64,000 nucleotides of DNA, taken from Limanda limanda (taxonomy: Eukaryota; Chordata; Actinopteri; Pleuronectiformes; Pleuronectidae). Every line of letters starts with the position of its first letter. Within the stretch, counting starts at the first letter, position 1. The notes below the pieces were generated by a model. The model made no database searches, was not told the origin of the DNA, and saw only the letters and a list, made by a program, of their open reading frames with translations. The stretch covers positions 27,820,900 to 27,884,899 of the forward strand of contig NC_083638.1 in NCBI RefSeq assembly GCF_963576545.1, given 5' to 3'. Of this stretch, positions 38,808-52,416 are shown piece by piece. The position numbers and the translations under genes are program-made.

Positions 38808-40469
38808 AGGAGGTGGCAGCAGCTTTCATTTTCAGAGGATTAAAATGTGGCTGTAAAACTTTAATGATTCCCCGTCTATTGACAAACCGACCACGTTACT
38901 GTCTACTCCTTATCCACTCTTCATGTATATATCACAGGCTCAGAGCTGCAGTGCATGGAGACATACCGTTTATGAGATTGTGTGATTAAATACACCTGTA
39001 AGTCTGTATAAGAAATGTTTTATAGTATTTTCTTTGCAAATCCAATACACTGTAAAAAATTACGACTGAATGAATTAATGTCTAAATAAATGTATTAAAG
39101 CCAGGGTGATAATTCTTCTAATCATTGTGAATCCATGTATACTTGGATTCATCCATGAAAAAAATCAACATCTCGGTGTCCAACCAACCCTTAGTCGTAT
39201 ACATCTCCTAATGCACTTGGAGGTGATCAACCTGTGGTGGGCGTGCCTTAGAAGACAGTGTCTTGTGTTTAACAGGCCGAAACCCCTGATGACTCCTAGG
39301 TAGACATGTCCCTAACATCTGCTGTTGCTCACTAACATCCAATAACATCAACTGGTGGTAGGCATTAATTTGTGCAGTAGAACATACAAGAAATATTTTC
39401 CTTCTTGTCCCATATTCTTAAATGAGCATTAAGTTTAAAAAGGCAGAGAGGTCCACATGGCTTTAATAGTACTGTCATACAAGCCAGTAGCCAATCAGAT
39501 TTACCTTCAGCCTCAGGATAACCTCATTTTCGGCTTATATCGTTGATTACAAGTCCAAAACACCTACTTGTAGTTGGTCACCTAAATTGTGCAGAACACC
39601 ATATTCATATTCAGAAGAGATATTCAACATTTTGTCCTACATACCCCCAAAAAACAGTATATATGCATTTGTGATGCAATTTCATGGAATATCATATATG
39701 GTCAACAGACTTTGATTATTTTTATCATTGCAAATTTAATACAATCTGCAAAAGCAAAATGAAGGTTTACTGAATACATTTTGCACATCTTTGTACATTT
39801 GCAAACTCAAAATTGTATTCATGTATGGCAACAACTCACTCTCCATTGTGCGTTCAGGACCCAAACGTATTTTTTTCCAATTTCCAGACTCCAGTTAATA
39901 GCCTAGCTTGTTGCTCCAGTATTTAGAGCCTGTCATCGTTTCTTCCCGTCAGACTGAATGAACCACTAAGATCAAGCAGCTCCAGCAAATAATGCAACAG
40001 CACATAAACACCTACAAGTAATTTGAGCCTGTATTTGCATCCCCTTACCCTTGCCCTGCCAACCACTGAAACCTTCCCACTGTGATGAAATGTGGCTTTT
40101 AAAATTACTTCAGGATTACTTTCTGCAAACCTCATCCCCCCTTCTCTCTCTCTCCCTCCCTCGCCACACTTGCATTAAAGGACTGCCTCACCTCGGATAT
40201 TGGCCTTAAACTTACACATCTTTTTGCGCCAGCCAATGAGAGTATTTTTCTTTTTTTTTCATTTTCATTTCATGTCCGTGACCGGACTCTGGGCAGGAAA
40301 TTATCTTGCGCTCTAATGATGCCGAGAAATGAACCAGTCACTGAAGTTTAATACAGATTGTAATAGAAATGAAAATTAGAAAAACTGATAAAAGTGTACA
40401 CGCATACGAACGCACAAGTTAATTTGTTTTTGTGTTCCCTTATGTGCCTTTGTGCTGCGCATCTACATG

Positions 40470-40470
<1 letters not shown>

Positions 40471-40520
<50 letters not shown>
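40471..40520. repeat. (GT)n microsatellite
   Basis: About 24 GT units. Confidence 0.95.
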
Positions 40521-40523
<3 letters not shown>

Positions 40524-42838
40524 CAGCAGTTGGGAGACTGGCTGACCTTTCAGGGGACCTCCCTCACTGAAGCTGTCCTGTAGTGGTATTTACATTACCA
40601 TTTCAATACACTGCCAGGCTGGGCTGGCAATAAAATATTCAGCTGACCTTTAAGGCAAAAAAGACTTAGTTAGAGCCTGTCATATCATTTAACCTTAAGA
40701 CTGTAGAGAGTAAGTGTGAGCTGTGTCTCTGTGTGCCCCTCATTACTGGCCACACTGACAGCGGAGGCTCTTTAACTGAAAGCCAGCCTGTGGCAAAGGT
40801 ACTAGCCCACTGTTCCCACCGAGAGCCATTTATTCCATCCCTGCCTCTGAACGTTCGGCCGTCAAAGTGAAGACTCAACCTTATGTCTTACTGTCATTAA
40901 TCTGCACACTTTTCCTTCAAGTATCCACGAGATTTATATACATGTAGAGCACATGTATATATTCTATTGACCTTTAAAGAGGGAAGTGGTGTTTTTTCTT
41001 CTTCCTGCCTTCAGGTTTCAAATATTTTTCTTATCCAGACATCACCTCACCTCACATGAAAGGAATTTGGTCAAACTTCAACATGCTCAGGAAATAAAAG
41101 ACATACATTTGGATATTTCCATCATTGAATATAATGAGCAGTGCCGGTCAACAGAATTTAACTCAAAGTCCAAATAAGTCATTGGATTTTTTGGTTTGAC
41201 TGGCAAGTGATCTTCTAAAGTTCTGAAAAAAAGAGCCTGAGCAATAATGGACAGTTTAGGAGAAAGAGGAGAAAGCTTTACGGAGGAAGCTACAGAATAA
41301 TGCTCTGAGTCTTTTTCAGTTCCTGGACAAGGCTGATAGGTTAGCTTTTGTTCTTGAAGACTCATGTTGAAAAGAGATAAGATGAAAATGCAAAAGTGAG
41401 AGAAGAGTGAATCAAATATGTTTCAATGAAGCACCTGTTGTTTTATATTTCTAAATTATACCACTCAACAGATCAGATGGTGTCACTGAGCTCAAGAGCT
41501 CTGAATAAAAGAAGGCAGGAATAGGAATTACAACTCATTTTATATCAGCTGCTCTATTATAAACCTCAGTAAATGTAAAAACAGAAACCAAGTTTGTGGA
41601 CTTTGAGTTAAGACCTTTTTGACAAAATATGAATGAACCTGACACGCTCGTACCTGATTTCCTAAGTTTCCTCTACATGGATGTCGACATGTTGTCACTG
41701 CCACAAACTTTAGTCGCTGTTAAAGGCAGGTTTTCGTCCAAATGTGGTGCAAACTGTGAACTTCACCAAAATATTTCCATCCACCGCGTTCGCAAATATT
41801 AGAAGTGAGTGATGTCAAGAGAAACAGTTGGTGGCTCTTTTTCTCTGGTTGTGTGACATAAACTGGTGCAGAAGCCGAGGATACAGCCACTTGACATAGT
41901 TAAAGAAGCACCAGTAAAACCTCAAACGGAGGACGTCAACTTTGTGGAAATAAACCAAATGTTATGTGGCATTTGTCCTGTTTTATGAAACGTTATAGTC
42001 TCCACATCGCTCCCGATAGATCTGATGTGTCCTCAACTGCTGTTTTTCCAAGTGACCACTATGGGTAATATTTCCTTATTCTTGGATATGGACCATTTGA
42101 CCAGTGAAACCCCTAGGAACATACCAGTGCCATCCCTTAGCCATCACATCTTAATTTTGTCGGTATTGATATTACTCCAGGTATTCTTTTCAACATCCCA
42201 GTAATTAATAACATTCCTTTTTTATAGTATTTGTGATATGCTTTTGTCCCACTGTGTGCATTCCATCAAATTGTTCATTCATTTGTCATTGTTTTCCCAA
42301 CAGTTAACATGCGGTCAGGATTGTGGCAGTGTCATGGTTTGGTTAGGTTCAGGCACCAAAATGAGAACAAGGGTCACGCTTTGAGGACCGTTGTTGCCAT
42401 GGTTACAATAGTATATCTTTTTTTGAAATTGTGTAGATAAATTGAAATCGAAACCTCAAAGGAAACATTTAATTTAATTTAATTGCCATTGTTTTTCTGC
42501 TTTTTTAAGTTTCTAATATTTCTCTTATGTTGGCTGTGTCCATTTTTGGAGGTCATACTGGTCATACACTAAGTGGCGTGGTACTCAGGAGGCTCAAGTA
42601 TCATCATTGTCATGTCTACGCTGAGAAAAGTTCAGTCCATCATGACAAACTTTTCAGTGAGTGTTGCAGACTCGCCTTTTTCTTTGAGTTGTGTAATTGG
42701 TTTGCTGGATTCAAACATTTGCAGATGTGAACTTGCACTCTTTGGTCGCAGACACATGCTCATATGTGCACACCACAAACACAGAGCACACGAGTAAATA
42801 AAATCACAAATCACCAAGGAGCTAACACACAAGCACAC

Positions 42839-42862
42839 ACATACACACACACACACACACAG
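42839..42862. repeat. (CA)n microsatellite
   Basis: About 12 CA units within a wider CA-rich region from about 42830. Confidence 0.9.
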
Positions 42863-45800
42863 GGGAGAAAGAGAACCCATCTGCTTGGAACAAACAAAAT
42901 GGATGAATGCCCTTTGGGAATCCTGGCAAATGAATACTCTTGACAGAACAATTAGCATCTTGGAGACAGGATAACCTTTACTCAATACATCATCTTTATT
43001 ATTCTCGACCTTCATTCTCACTCCATTTTATAGTAGCCCTACGTTCCCCTCTGTGTGTGTGCGAGCGTTTGTTCCCAGGCTGTGTGCACGAGTGTAAAGA
43101 ACAGTATAGAGCTGGGACCCCGAGGAACATGTGAAGTGTTTAATGTGGTGAAACAGGTGCAGCCAGACAGAAAGGGCAACCCAGCCAGAGCTAGTAGGTT
43201 AGTCACACTCTGACCCTCACATCACAGAGCTGGCGCTGCTGTGGGCGGAGATGTACAAATTGCTCTTTCCTTCTCCTTTCCCCCTCCCATTCTCTCACTC
43301 TGTCCCTCTTCTGCTTTTCCTCAATCACTCACTCACACATATACACACAAAGTTAACACTTAACCGTCACAAGTAATACATTACTTTGCTGTTGTTCTAT
43401 TGTTCTGATAATTCTTTAATCACGGCCTGCCAATCTGTTTTTCTTGTTGGAGGATTTTTTGTATTTTAGTTAACAACTTATACAAGTTGAGGTCTGCATC
43501 CAAGGAAAACATCAGAATTATAAGAATCTGGTTGACTCAAGAGTTGTTTCCAACATTGTCACTGTCTCCTGTAGATTTTGTCTGCTCCAGTACTGTGTAG
43601 ACTTCGTTGACATTAGGTTTAATCCTGCAGAGCTACTTGACTAGTACAGAAAAACAAGCAAAAGAAATACATTTCAAAGGCAGAAAATCTGTTTTGTTGG
43701 CACTTCATGTCAGTCAGTTGAGTAAGCTACGAAAAGCCAGCCAACGAGTTTTGCCTTTTTTGATCTGCTCTTGATATTGTATATTCTACATTAAAATGAA
43801 AAGACTGCTTCCAGCTTTGGGTAACTTCATGTGCACAATTCTTCCTTTTGCAAATTATTATCTAAAATACTCTGAACCAGGGAGTATCGAGGGAATTATG
43901 ATATGCTTGGAACCAGAATGAATAAAGGCTATTCACATTCTAAATAGTTTGATATATGTATATATGCATTAATACAAAGCAGAGCTAGCCCTTCTTGGCT
44001 GCCCAGCAGTTAGTTCAGAAGCTGGAGTACTGCCATCTCTGGCACCTCTGATGTTAACTTTGTGAAATGAACTTGGTTGAAATTGATTTTTCAAAGCCAA
44101 CGCCATTGTGTGGAGCACAGGGAGGATTGTAGCAGCCTAATTGTATTGCATCAGCTCCCTATGAAGAAGTATATGCTATAAAGTCGAGCACGTCGGGAAG
44201 TACACAAAATGATTGAATTGATGGCTGCATCAGGGAGTTATACCACATTATTCACAGTTTGATTAGTTTTTCCTTTTATTCAGACTGATCAATCTAGTGA
44301 ATTGTATATTTACTGCACTACATGGGGTTCCCAGAGGAAATTGGGCCTGTAATCACTTTTTATTACACTGCATTAATCCAAGAAGTGCAGATGTGTGATG
44401 TCAATCTTTAGAGTTTTGTTTTGTTTGGGGATGAGACACATAGATGCCAGCGTGGTGCTTATTGAGCTGTCTTCCTGTTGGAGCTCTACAGAACCATCTT
44501 TCCCTTCAGTGTCTTGATGCTTTAGATACGTTTTGCTTATTTATCCTTTAAGGTTTTGCCCTAACAAGAATGGCTTCAGGAGGTGGAAACAGACATATCT
44601 GAAAAACTCACATTTCAATGGCAGAAAAAGTCTGAGAGACTAGTAATGTGGAAGATTCTTCAGAGTATATTGATTTTATCCAACACTCCAGGCAAGTGTT
44701 TGATTTACTCTAGAAGGCCTGCCTAGCACCATGCGCCATTTATGCAGCGTTTAACTGCTTGTATTTATGGGAGCCAATGATTTACATTTCCTCATTTTAA
44801 ACCACCCACAGCATGACTTCAGCATGGGAGGGTTGGAAATCGGGTGCCCGTTACACTCAGGATGTTGAATTGGCTATGAAAGCTGAGAGGCATTGTTAAA
44901 AACATGGAGAGAGAGAGAAAAAAAAGGCCGCCAGAAGGTTCAAGTGATGCGAGCACTCTTTACCTCACATAGAAAAAGGAGCTTTATGAAAATAGTTGGC
45001 CTGGTTAAAGTTTGAGGCAGTTTGATTGTAGCTGGCAAAGTCTCAGGGCAGAACAAGCTGATCCCAGGCTTGGAAATGTGACAAACTCTCAAAATGGATT
45101 GGAAACCAGGAGAAGTTGGCATGTAAGTGGCTTGACTTGTGAGGCATGCGCGGGACTGCAAGCTCCACGCCCGACCTCTGATGAGATTTAAAAGCAGTGC
45201 ATCCAACCTGTTTATCATCCACAACTTATCGTAGATATAAAATGTACTTTACGGGGATTTCCTGCTTGTTTCAATCACAAATCTCCTTCGGCCTGATGGA
45301 GTGGTGCAGTATATCACTGCCAATAGAGAAATACTTACGCCGTATCTCCTTCCGAGCTGCCTACCCACAGAAATCCGGAACCACCCAGACATGAAATGTC
45401 ATAAAATCATTTGTGATATTTCTCTCTCTTGAAATGAACATGCAATAAAGTACTAAATAAATATGGTCAGGATAAATCCAGGGCCTGTAAAGCTGTCCTT
45501 TTTTGTGTATTTAATTTCACACATATTTGCACAGGGAAATTACATTTTACTTATCTTATATAGACGAGGACCCCAGGTAAATACCACATTCCTGGATCTT
45601 CTCTTGGATATTGAAACATGAACATGACCCAGGACATTTTCTTGCTCCTATCCTTTTCAAAGGTCCACTGCTCACACAGACTGACTCACTATGATAGAAA
45701 AAGTAAAACCACATCTGTGCATAAAGTTCATATGCCACTAGTTTGCACCAACATATGGAGAGTACCTCTTAGGGAAAACATTTTTTTCAACCTTCCATTT

Positions 45801-47331
45801 CTTGTTGTCACTGACACTGCTAATGCTTTTATAAAACTCTAGCTAGTATTTCTGAAAGTATAAATAAAACAACAAGTGATCCAAAGAAACTACAGCAGTG
45901 TTTTGTCATTGCCTTTCAAAATAACTTGTGAGAGTGTTTTCTGTTTTGGATGACAGACTGTCAGCGCCTTCAAAAAGTGAGGAAAAGATCATGGTCAAAG
46001 TTGACAGCTGGTAGGAGGTGAAATTCTCCAAAAGAGGTTTTGTGACTCCTCTAAAATGTCACACTGCATCTGCTTAGACCACTGACACACCACCGTCATT
46101 ATTGGTCCAACCACAAAAAATCCTTGTAGGGAAAAACATAGATCCACTTATATGTTTAAACAAATGATTCATGCTTCTTTTTCTGGTGTGGAGTATAAGT
46201 CCTGGTTTAGTGTCATTTTGGACTCAATTGTTACAGACAACTTACCGACATGATTCAATATAACACCATTAAAGACATCTTGAAGGAGACATGTTCACCT
46301 TTTATAACATTTGGCTGGAATGCATCACAAACCAGGTCCTAAGGTGGTTCCACTAAATACTGATTTATCATGTATTATCATTTATGAAGTGGTTCAGTAA
46401 CACCTGGGCCTAGGGTCCGTGTCTAGGTGAGTGTGCAGCATATGAAGGCTGCACCACTGCTCCTTTGCATCTTGCTTACGTCTGTGCCGTTAACACAGTG
46501 AGTGTGTCTGCTGTGTGTCTGCAGTGACGCTGCTACTTAATGTTTCTAGTATGACTACTGAAACAGATTTTGGATAAATTGCAAAGATTTATGTTTGTGT
46601 CTTATTTGACATCTAAACTTTGAAACTGTGGTGAAACTGAAAGCTCATTTTCAGTGTTTTATTGTGAAACCCATGCGTGCATCACGGATATAGGCGAGAC
46701 TCTCTAAAAAAGCAGCATGGATCACATGGGATGAACGGCCGTCTTACCTGATAACATGGCCGCCAAAATGAAAAACAAGACAATCCGGGATGCACACGTG
46801 ACCCTGACGTTTCCAGGGTGGCGTGGGGTAATCACCTTATAGTACATGCCGTGAAATCCAGGTCTTGTACCCTACAAAAATAATTGTTTTCATAATATGT
46901 CCAGTACTAGATAGGCAGGGTTTCTAATAGAAGTATTGGGGCCGACACACATTCTTGTAGTGTGCTGTATTGCCCTGCCACATGTCCTCCCTCCTCACTC
47001 CCCCGCTAATCTGGACTCACTTTACATGCTCACGATAAACACCAACACCAGTCAGAAGTTATCAGGATCTGAACAGCCCGGAAATTTACTTTTTGTTTGT
47101 ATGATTCGCTCGAGAGTTTATTTGACATGTATTAAAACACATTGAAAAAGAAAACATTTTTGTGGACAAGCAGTTCACCTACAACACACAACACAAGACG
47201 AACAGTGACGTGTACAGCCAGGACATTAGTGTTAAAGTGACCGGAACTATACGGATTCATGATGTGACATCATCGATTAACATCTAAATAAATGTGATGG
47301 TCACTTTGTGTGACGAGAGAAAGAGACGAGC

Positions 47332-47360
47332 ATACACACACACACACACACACACACACA
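47332..47360. repeat. (CA)n microsatellite
   Basis: About 14 CA units. Confidence 0.92.
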
Positions 47361-50300
47361 AACCCACGCACACTACTGCAGACAGAGAAGTTCTTCCCGC
47401 AGATAATAACACATTGCAGTGTTTTAACTTCATCGTTGCAGAAAGAGCGACATACTGTTTAACCATGAACATTAATATGAATTCAGCTGATTTTCAAAAG
47501 GTTGGTTCTAAGTGTGAGTGATTCGAAAAACATCAGAGGAGCTGAGTCACTCGTTTACCAGGAGAGCCACTTGGATACTTTCAAGGCTATAATCAGAGTT
47601 TTTCACCACACAAGCCTTAGTGCATTCATGTGGAGAGTGTTGAATAATAAAACTATAATCGTCACTATTGATTGTTATATTTTGAGGGGTTGAGATTATT
47701 ACTGGAGCACTAGGTAGGGGGGGCCCCGATTGCCAAATTCGGTAATTCAGTGTGTGCTGTGTATAAACAAAGACTTGACTAGATATAATAATAATCATAA
47801 TAATAATGATAGTAAAATCCAGTGTATGTAATCCTAAATGCACTTTTTGGCAACAGAGCTAATCTGGCAAAGTAGATTAGAAATAAAGACAACCTACATT
47901 CTTTAGTAGTGGCCGAAACTATGATCACTTATAATAATTATAAATAGCATGATAATAATCATATGAAATGCAGCTCAAGGTGGTTAACATGATTAAGCTA
48001 GTTAAAACAGAACAGCAGGGGGTTGAAAACAACCTTTTAAGACAAAGACATAAACAATAAACTCTTAAAGCAACGTAAAGATTGATGACGTGATCTTCGT
48101 GCAAAACTCTTAAAAAGTTTTGAGCAGTTCTCAAATGTGTATGCAGAGGATGCATTTCTAATATGTAGTGGGAGTTTGTTTCAAATCTTTGGTGCTTCAT
48201 TTCAGAAAAGCTGCTTCTCCACATATATACTGAGGAGTTGCAGATGAACACATTTCTTTGGTGCTCGGTTTTCTAGGAAACTTTTCAAAAAATATCATTT
48301 TTTTTGTTTTGAAGGGTTCCTCATGGGAAATTTCACAGTTGCTTTACAAAGTGACATTTCCTTTCTTTATACAGTCTTCACACTTCTTGAATGTGATCGT
48401 CCGGTCTGCTGTTCTTAACAGCATGATAAGTGGTTGCAGCAGAATTTCCTCCTCGCTGTCCAGTGTGAGGCTTGACGCTAATAAGAGCAGACTAGTTATT
48501 CAAGGGCTCAGATATGAAATTGCTCCTAGACGACAAGGCATTTATAGGTGAGAGAACAGAGCGAGGGAGCCGTGTCAACACCTTTATCACGGCTTAGCAC
48601 TCCACCGAAAACACGGCAGCCTGCTCGACGCACATAGTGAACACCCTCCACCATATGTAGGCGCCGTGTCTGACAACAGATGCAGGTCGACAGCAGAGCA
48701 TATGCACAGCAACTACTGCATTAATGATGTATAATTATTGCTGCGGCGGTAAGCACGGTAAAAATGTGGTGATCATCACTGTAGATCACAGCAACACGAA
48801 GGAAAATCAATTATACATGCATAAAAGCTTTACCTGATGCTTTCCCCTCAAAGTGACAGGGAGGTAAGTACTGGTGTAATCTATCTCTGCCGTTCTCTCT
48901 CCCTCTCTCCTCTCCCCGGTCCAGTGACAGATTTCTCCACAGTTTTGGTCAGATACTGGAGATCCACATTTTGTACTTGATGGAAAAACCAGTGCAGTAT
49001 TACTGACTTTCTGACATATTCTGACTCATTCAGCTTTTCACCCAGAGTGGGGGATTACTCCTGCTGAATTCAAACCAGCTGCCAACGTCTAAGACCAACC
49101 TACAGAGGCTTAAAAAAACACTCTTTCAGAATGTATCTTGGTTTGAACCTGAAACGACTGTTTTACAAATAAAGCGGTAAGTAGGTCTGACTTTGGCATC
49201 AACTGAATTTGTGTTTCATCAGTTAAATGGTATTGATTTAGTTTTCTTCTAATCACCAGCTAGTTGGTGTAGAGGAAGTGATTAAACACTGTGTGGACGA
49301 CTCTTCACTTTGTTTCCGCGGGGTGACTTCAGGCCGGCCAACCCTGAAAAACTACTCAAGGCTTCAAAAAATTGGCTGAATTAATTATATCGTGACTATG
49401 TTATTTTTTAAAGAGCACATTTACATAGTCAAAAGATCCTACTGTTAATGCTCACAATATAGTAAATTTGTATTAAATGTGTACTAGTTATCAGGCCATG
49501 AACTCAAACAACCTGCCAACCCTCCTCAAGGTGCATTACCTTGTTTTATTGGACTGAATATATAAAAATTCTAGTGAGTAAAATATCAGAAATATTAGTT
49601 TTTTCTGTGATTTAATTTGAATGTCTAGAACATGTAGATACGCAGATATTGAGACACATGGGGGGACACATGGATTAAGTTATATTTTGAGCTTGTTTTG
49701 TCTTAGCTGTTATTTTATAATCTTGGGTGAAGTTGGTAGTTTATAAGGCAATAGACAATTTTGATTCACCTAGTGGGTCCAGGTGGGACCATTGTTGGTC
49801 ACTGTCATAAAGACGTTGCAGTTACAAGACGACAGTAAGAATGCGGGTAGCATACTTTTCCTCAGAGCTTCGGAAATAATGGAGGAGAAGAAAGAAGGAC
49901 ACTGAAAAGGTTCATTGAAGTTTTCACAATGTTATACTGAATGTGCGAACCGGCAACAGCTATTGTAATGAATCAGTGAATTACATTAGAAAGAAGCAGC
50001 AGGTGAAAACATGTCCAAAGCAAAAATCATAAATAACCTCAAGTCCGTTAGTAATAATAAGTAGACTGGTTGTGCTTCTCAGTGATTTAGTAGGAAGAAG
50101 GCAGACTGGATGTTGTTTTTGAAGCCTCTCAAGTCCTGGAGCTCTCTCAGTGGAGCGAATGCCAGAGGTTCACTTTTGTTTTATTTCTTTGTCTATCACT
50201 CTCCTTCTTCGCCATCTTTTGTTCCTCCGTCAACGGGAATCTTTTTCTCTTGCGAGGTTGAATTGTTTTTGTCAATTTGACTTTTTCACCGTCTGTCATT

Positions 50301-52038
50301 TCCACCACTGGGGATCGATCTCAGGAGAACGCTATTCCCTTCCTTGTTTTGGTTACGCAATGGGTGACGTAGTTCCTCTGTGCTGTAAATCGAGTCATCG
50401 TTTTAAAGTAAGACCTGCATCCTAGTGGCAAAGAGAATAACATGGTTAGAGCCAGGCTTATAGGGGATCAATATAGGAGCCGATGGTGTCATTTTTTTAT
50501 GGCTAGTCAGTTTTGACACGTTTATAAATTATTTAAGCCAAAGAGTTGTTTATTTCCATTTTGAGTCACTAGTGAACAAGCCTGCTAGCTTGCATATACT
50601 GACATTAGGTATCTTTTAACTTAACCTCCAACTGTCCACATTTTCTTGTTACTTTTTACATTACCCAAGTTTTGTAATGAACCACTAGTTCCAGTCACTG
50701 GAAACACAGACTGGAAAGTGACTTGAAAGCTAGTTATACAAACTTGATCACAGCACTAATTCGTCCTTTACAAAATAAGTTTTAAAAAAACAACCGAACC
50801 CCGTTTGTAATGCAATGTAGTGTAAGAGTTTACTGTGATAAAATCAGCTCATTGTAATTTGAACGTTCAGCACACAGCGCACTCTGCAGCACAGCCATCG
50901 CACTCCAAATGGCGAAACCTCAGAGGGATTGCGCGGCAACGGAAGCAGCAGACTGACTTCTGACAAAGCGATCAACCGTTTTAACAAGCTGCTGATGCTG
51001 CTGTTCCGCTCGCTCATTGGCCAAATCCAAAAATGCGACAATTGCCTCAACGAGGTGCACATGTTCCCTGTTGTAAGGAGTCTTTTTCCGCCACTGATCT
51101 CGGCGAGCAGGAGGGAAAGGAACAGAGGAGGATGGGGGAAAAAGCCACAGGAGGTCCCGTCCCTCCCTGCCGAGAATGTTATGAACTTGTCTGGGAGACG
51201 GAGATGCAGGTCCCACGGCTAATGCAATATTTATTATTCTCGTTGCACCAGCTGTAGACACAAACAATGTATAATGGATCAATCCTCACTAAACAGCGCT
51301 CTCTCCCAACCTTTACCTTGAAGGAGCACACTATCCGTTTCCTTTCAACTTCCTTAATTACACGTGCATGTCGTGAGGCGGCGGGCCCGGGATTGAGCCG
51401 GTCAAAGGTGTTGCTGCTTACATGTGTCTGCACATCTGACAACGTACACATCTCCTTTCCCGAACCCACTTTTGCCTGAAGTGAGCGCGCCTCTTCAAAG
51501 GCACGGAGAACTTGTTTTGAACTACAAGCAGGTTTGCTTTCTCCCATTCTTTGTTCTACTAATCATCCCATGGGCACGCACCGTCCATAACAAAGGATGG
51601 AACAACAAGCCGGTATCTTGTGAGAAAACAGGAAAGTAGATATCCCCATTGTGCATAATTTAGCACTGCTCCTATTTCTATTCACCAGTTATCAGAGGGA
51701 ATCTGGCTGTACGTGGTGGTGAAGGAGGGAGAGAGAGAGATGGAAGGAGTGCAGAACGTAGAATTTTACTCTATCGCTCGATAGATAAGCCAATTTTGTT
51801 GGTATGTTCGCTCAGCCAGCACCTCAAGCTTCATGTCATTATCAGTTACTAGAAACTGAAGCTGCTGGGCTCAAGTCAGGATGGTGCAAGATTTAACAGG
51901 GCGAGTACAGAACACATCAAGTGAGTGAATACTGTAGAGGCAGATTCTGCACGGCCAAATCCATGCAGATTCATTAGGCATGTCATGGTGTTTTTAGGAG
52001 GCTGCTGAGCTTCTGATAAGGTTGTTCTAACATTTCCA

Positions 52039-52177
<139 letters not shown>

Positions 52178-52323
52178 AATGAGAAAAAGGAGTCAGTACT
52201 GGTGCAATTGAAAGAGACTGAGTCAGACCTGGCTTACCTGTGGCAGATCGCTGCACATTGACTTACTGGGAAGGTAAAGCAGCAACGCTCAGCCACTAAG
52301 CCAGACACCACCTGCCTCACACA

Positions 52324-52324
<1 letters not shown>

Positions 52325-52414
<90 letters not shown>
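52325..52414. repeat. (CA)n microsatellite, about 45 units
   Basis: An uninterrupted CA run 150 bp downstream of the GT/GA compound array. The intervening segment looks unique. Confidence 0.96.

Positions 52415-52416
<2 letters not shown>

Larger units (their letters stand above)
37561..52035. other. Intergenic, no gene seen
   Basis: A long gene-poor stretch. Recognisable items are a C16 run (37951-37966), GT arrays (38711-38806, 40471-40520) and CA arrays (42839-42862, 47332-47360). A stretch near 48.0-48.25 kb has TAGTGGGAGTTTGTTTCAAA and resembles a common fish transposon-derived repeat. Minus-strand open frames at 50.92-51.55 kb have no motif I recognise. A repeat-like but unnamed stretch lies at 41.64-42.07 kb. 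I found no exon with supporting splice sites or family motif. Confidence 0.65.

Noticed and set aside
50920..51547. Two overlapping minus-strand open frames of about 120 residues
   Set aside because: No recognisable domain, no splice partners, and compositional oddity can explain the open frames. A degenerate transposon gene is possible but unsupported.
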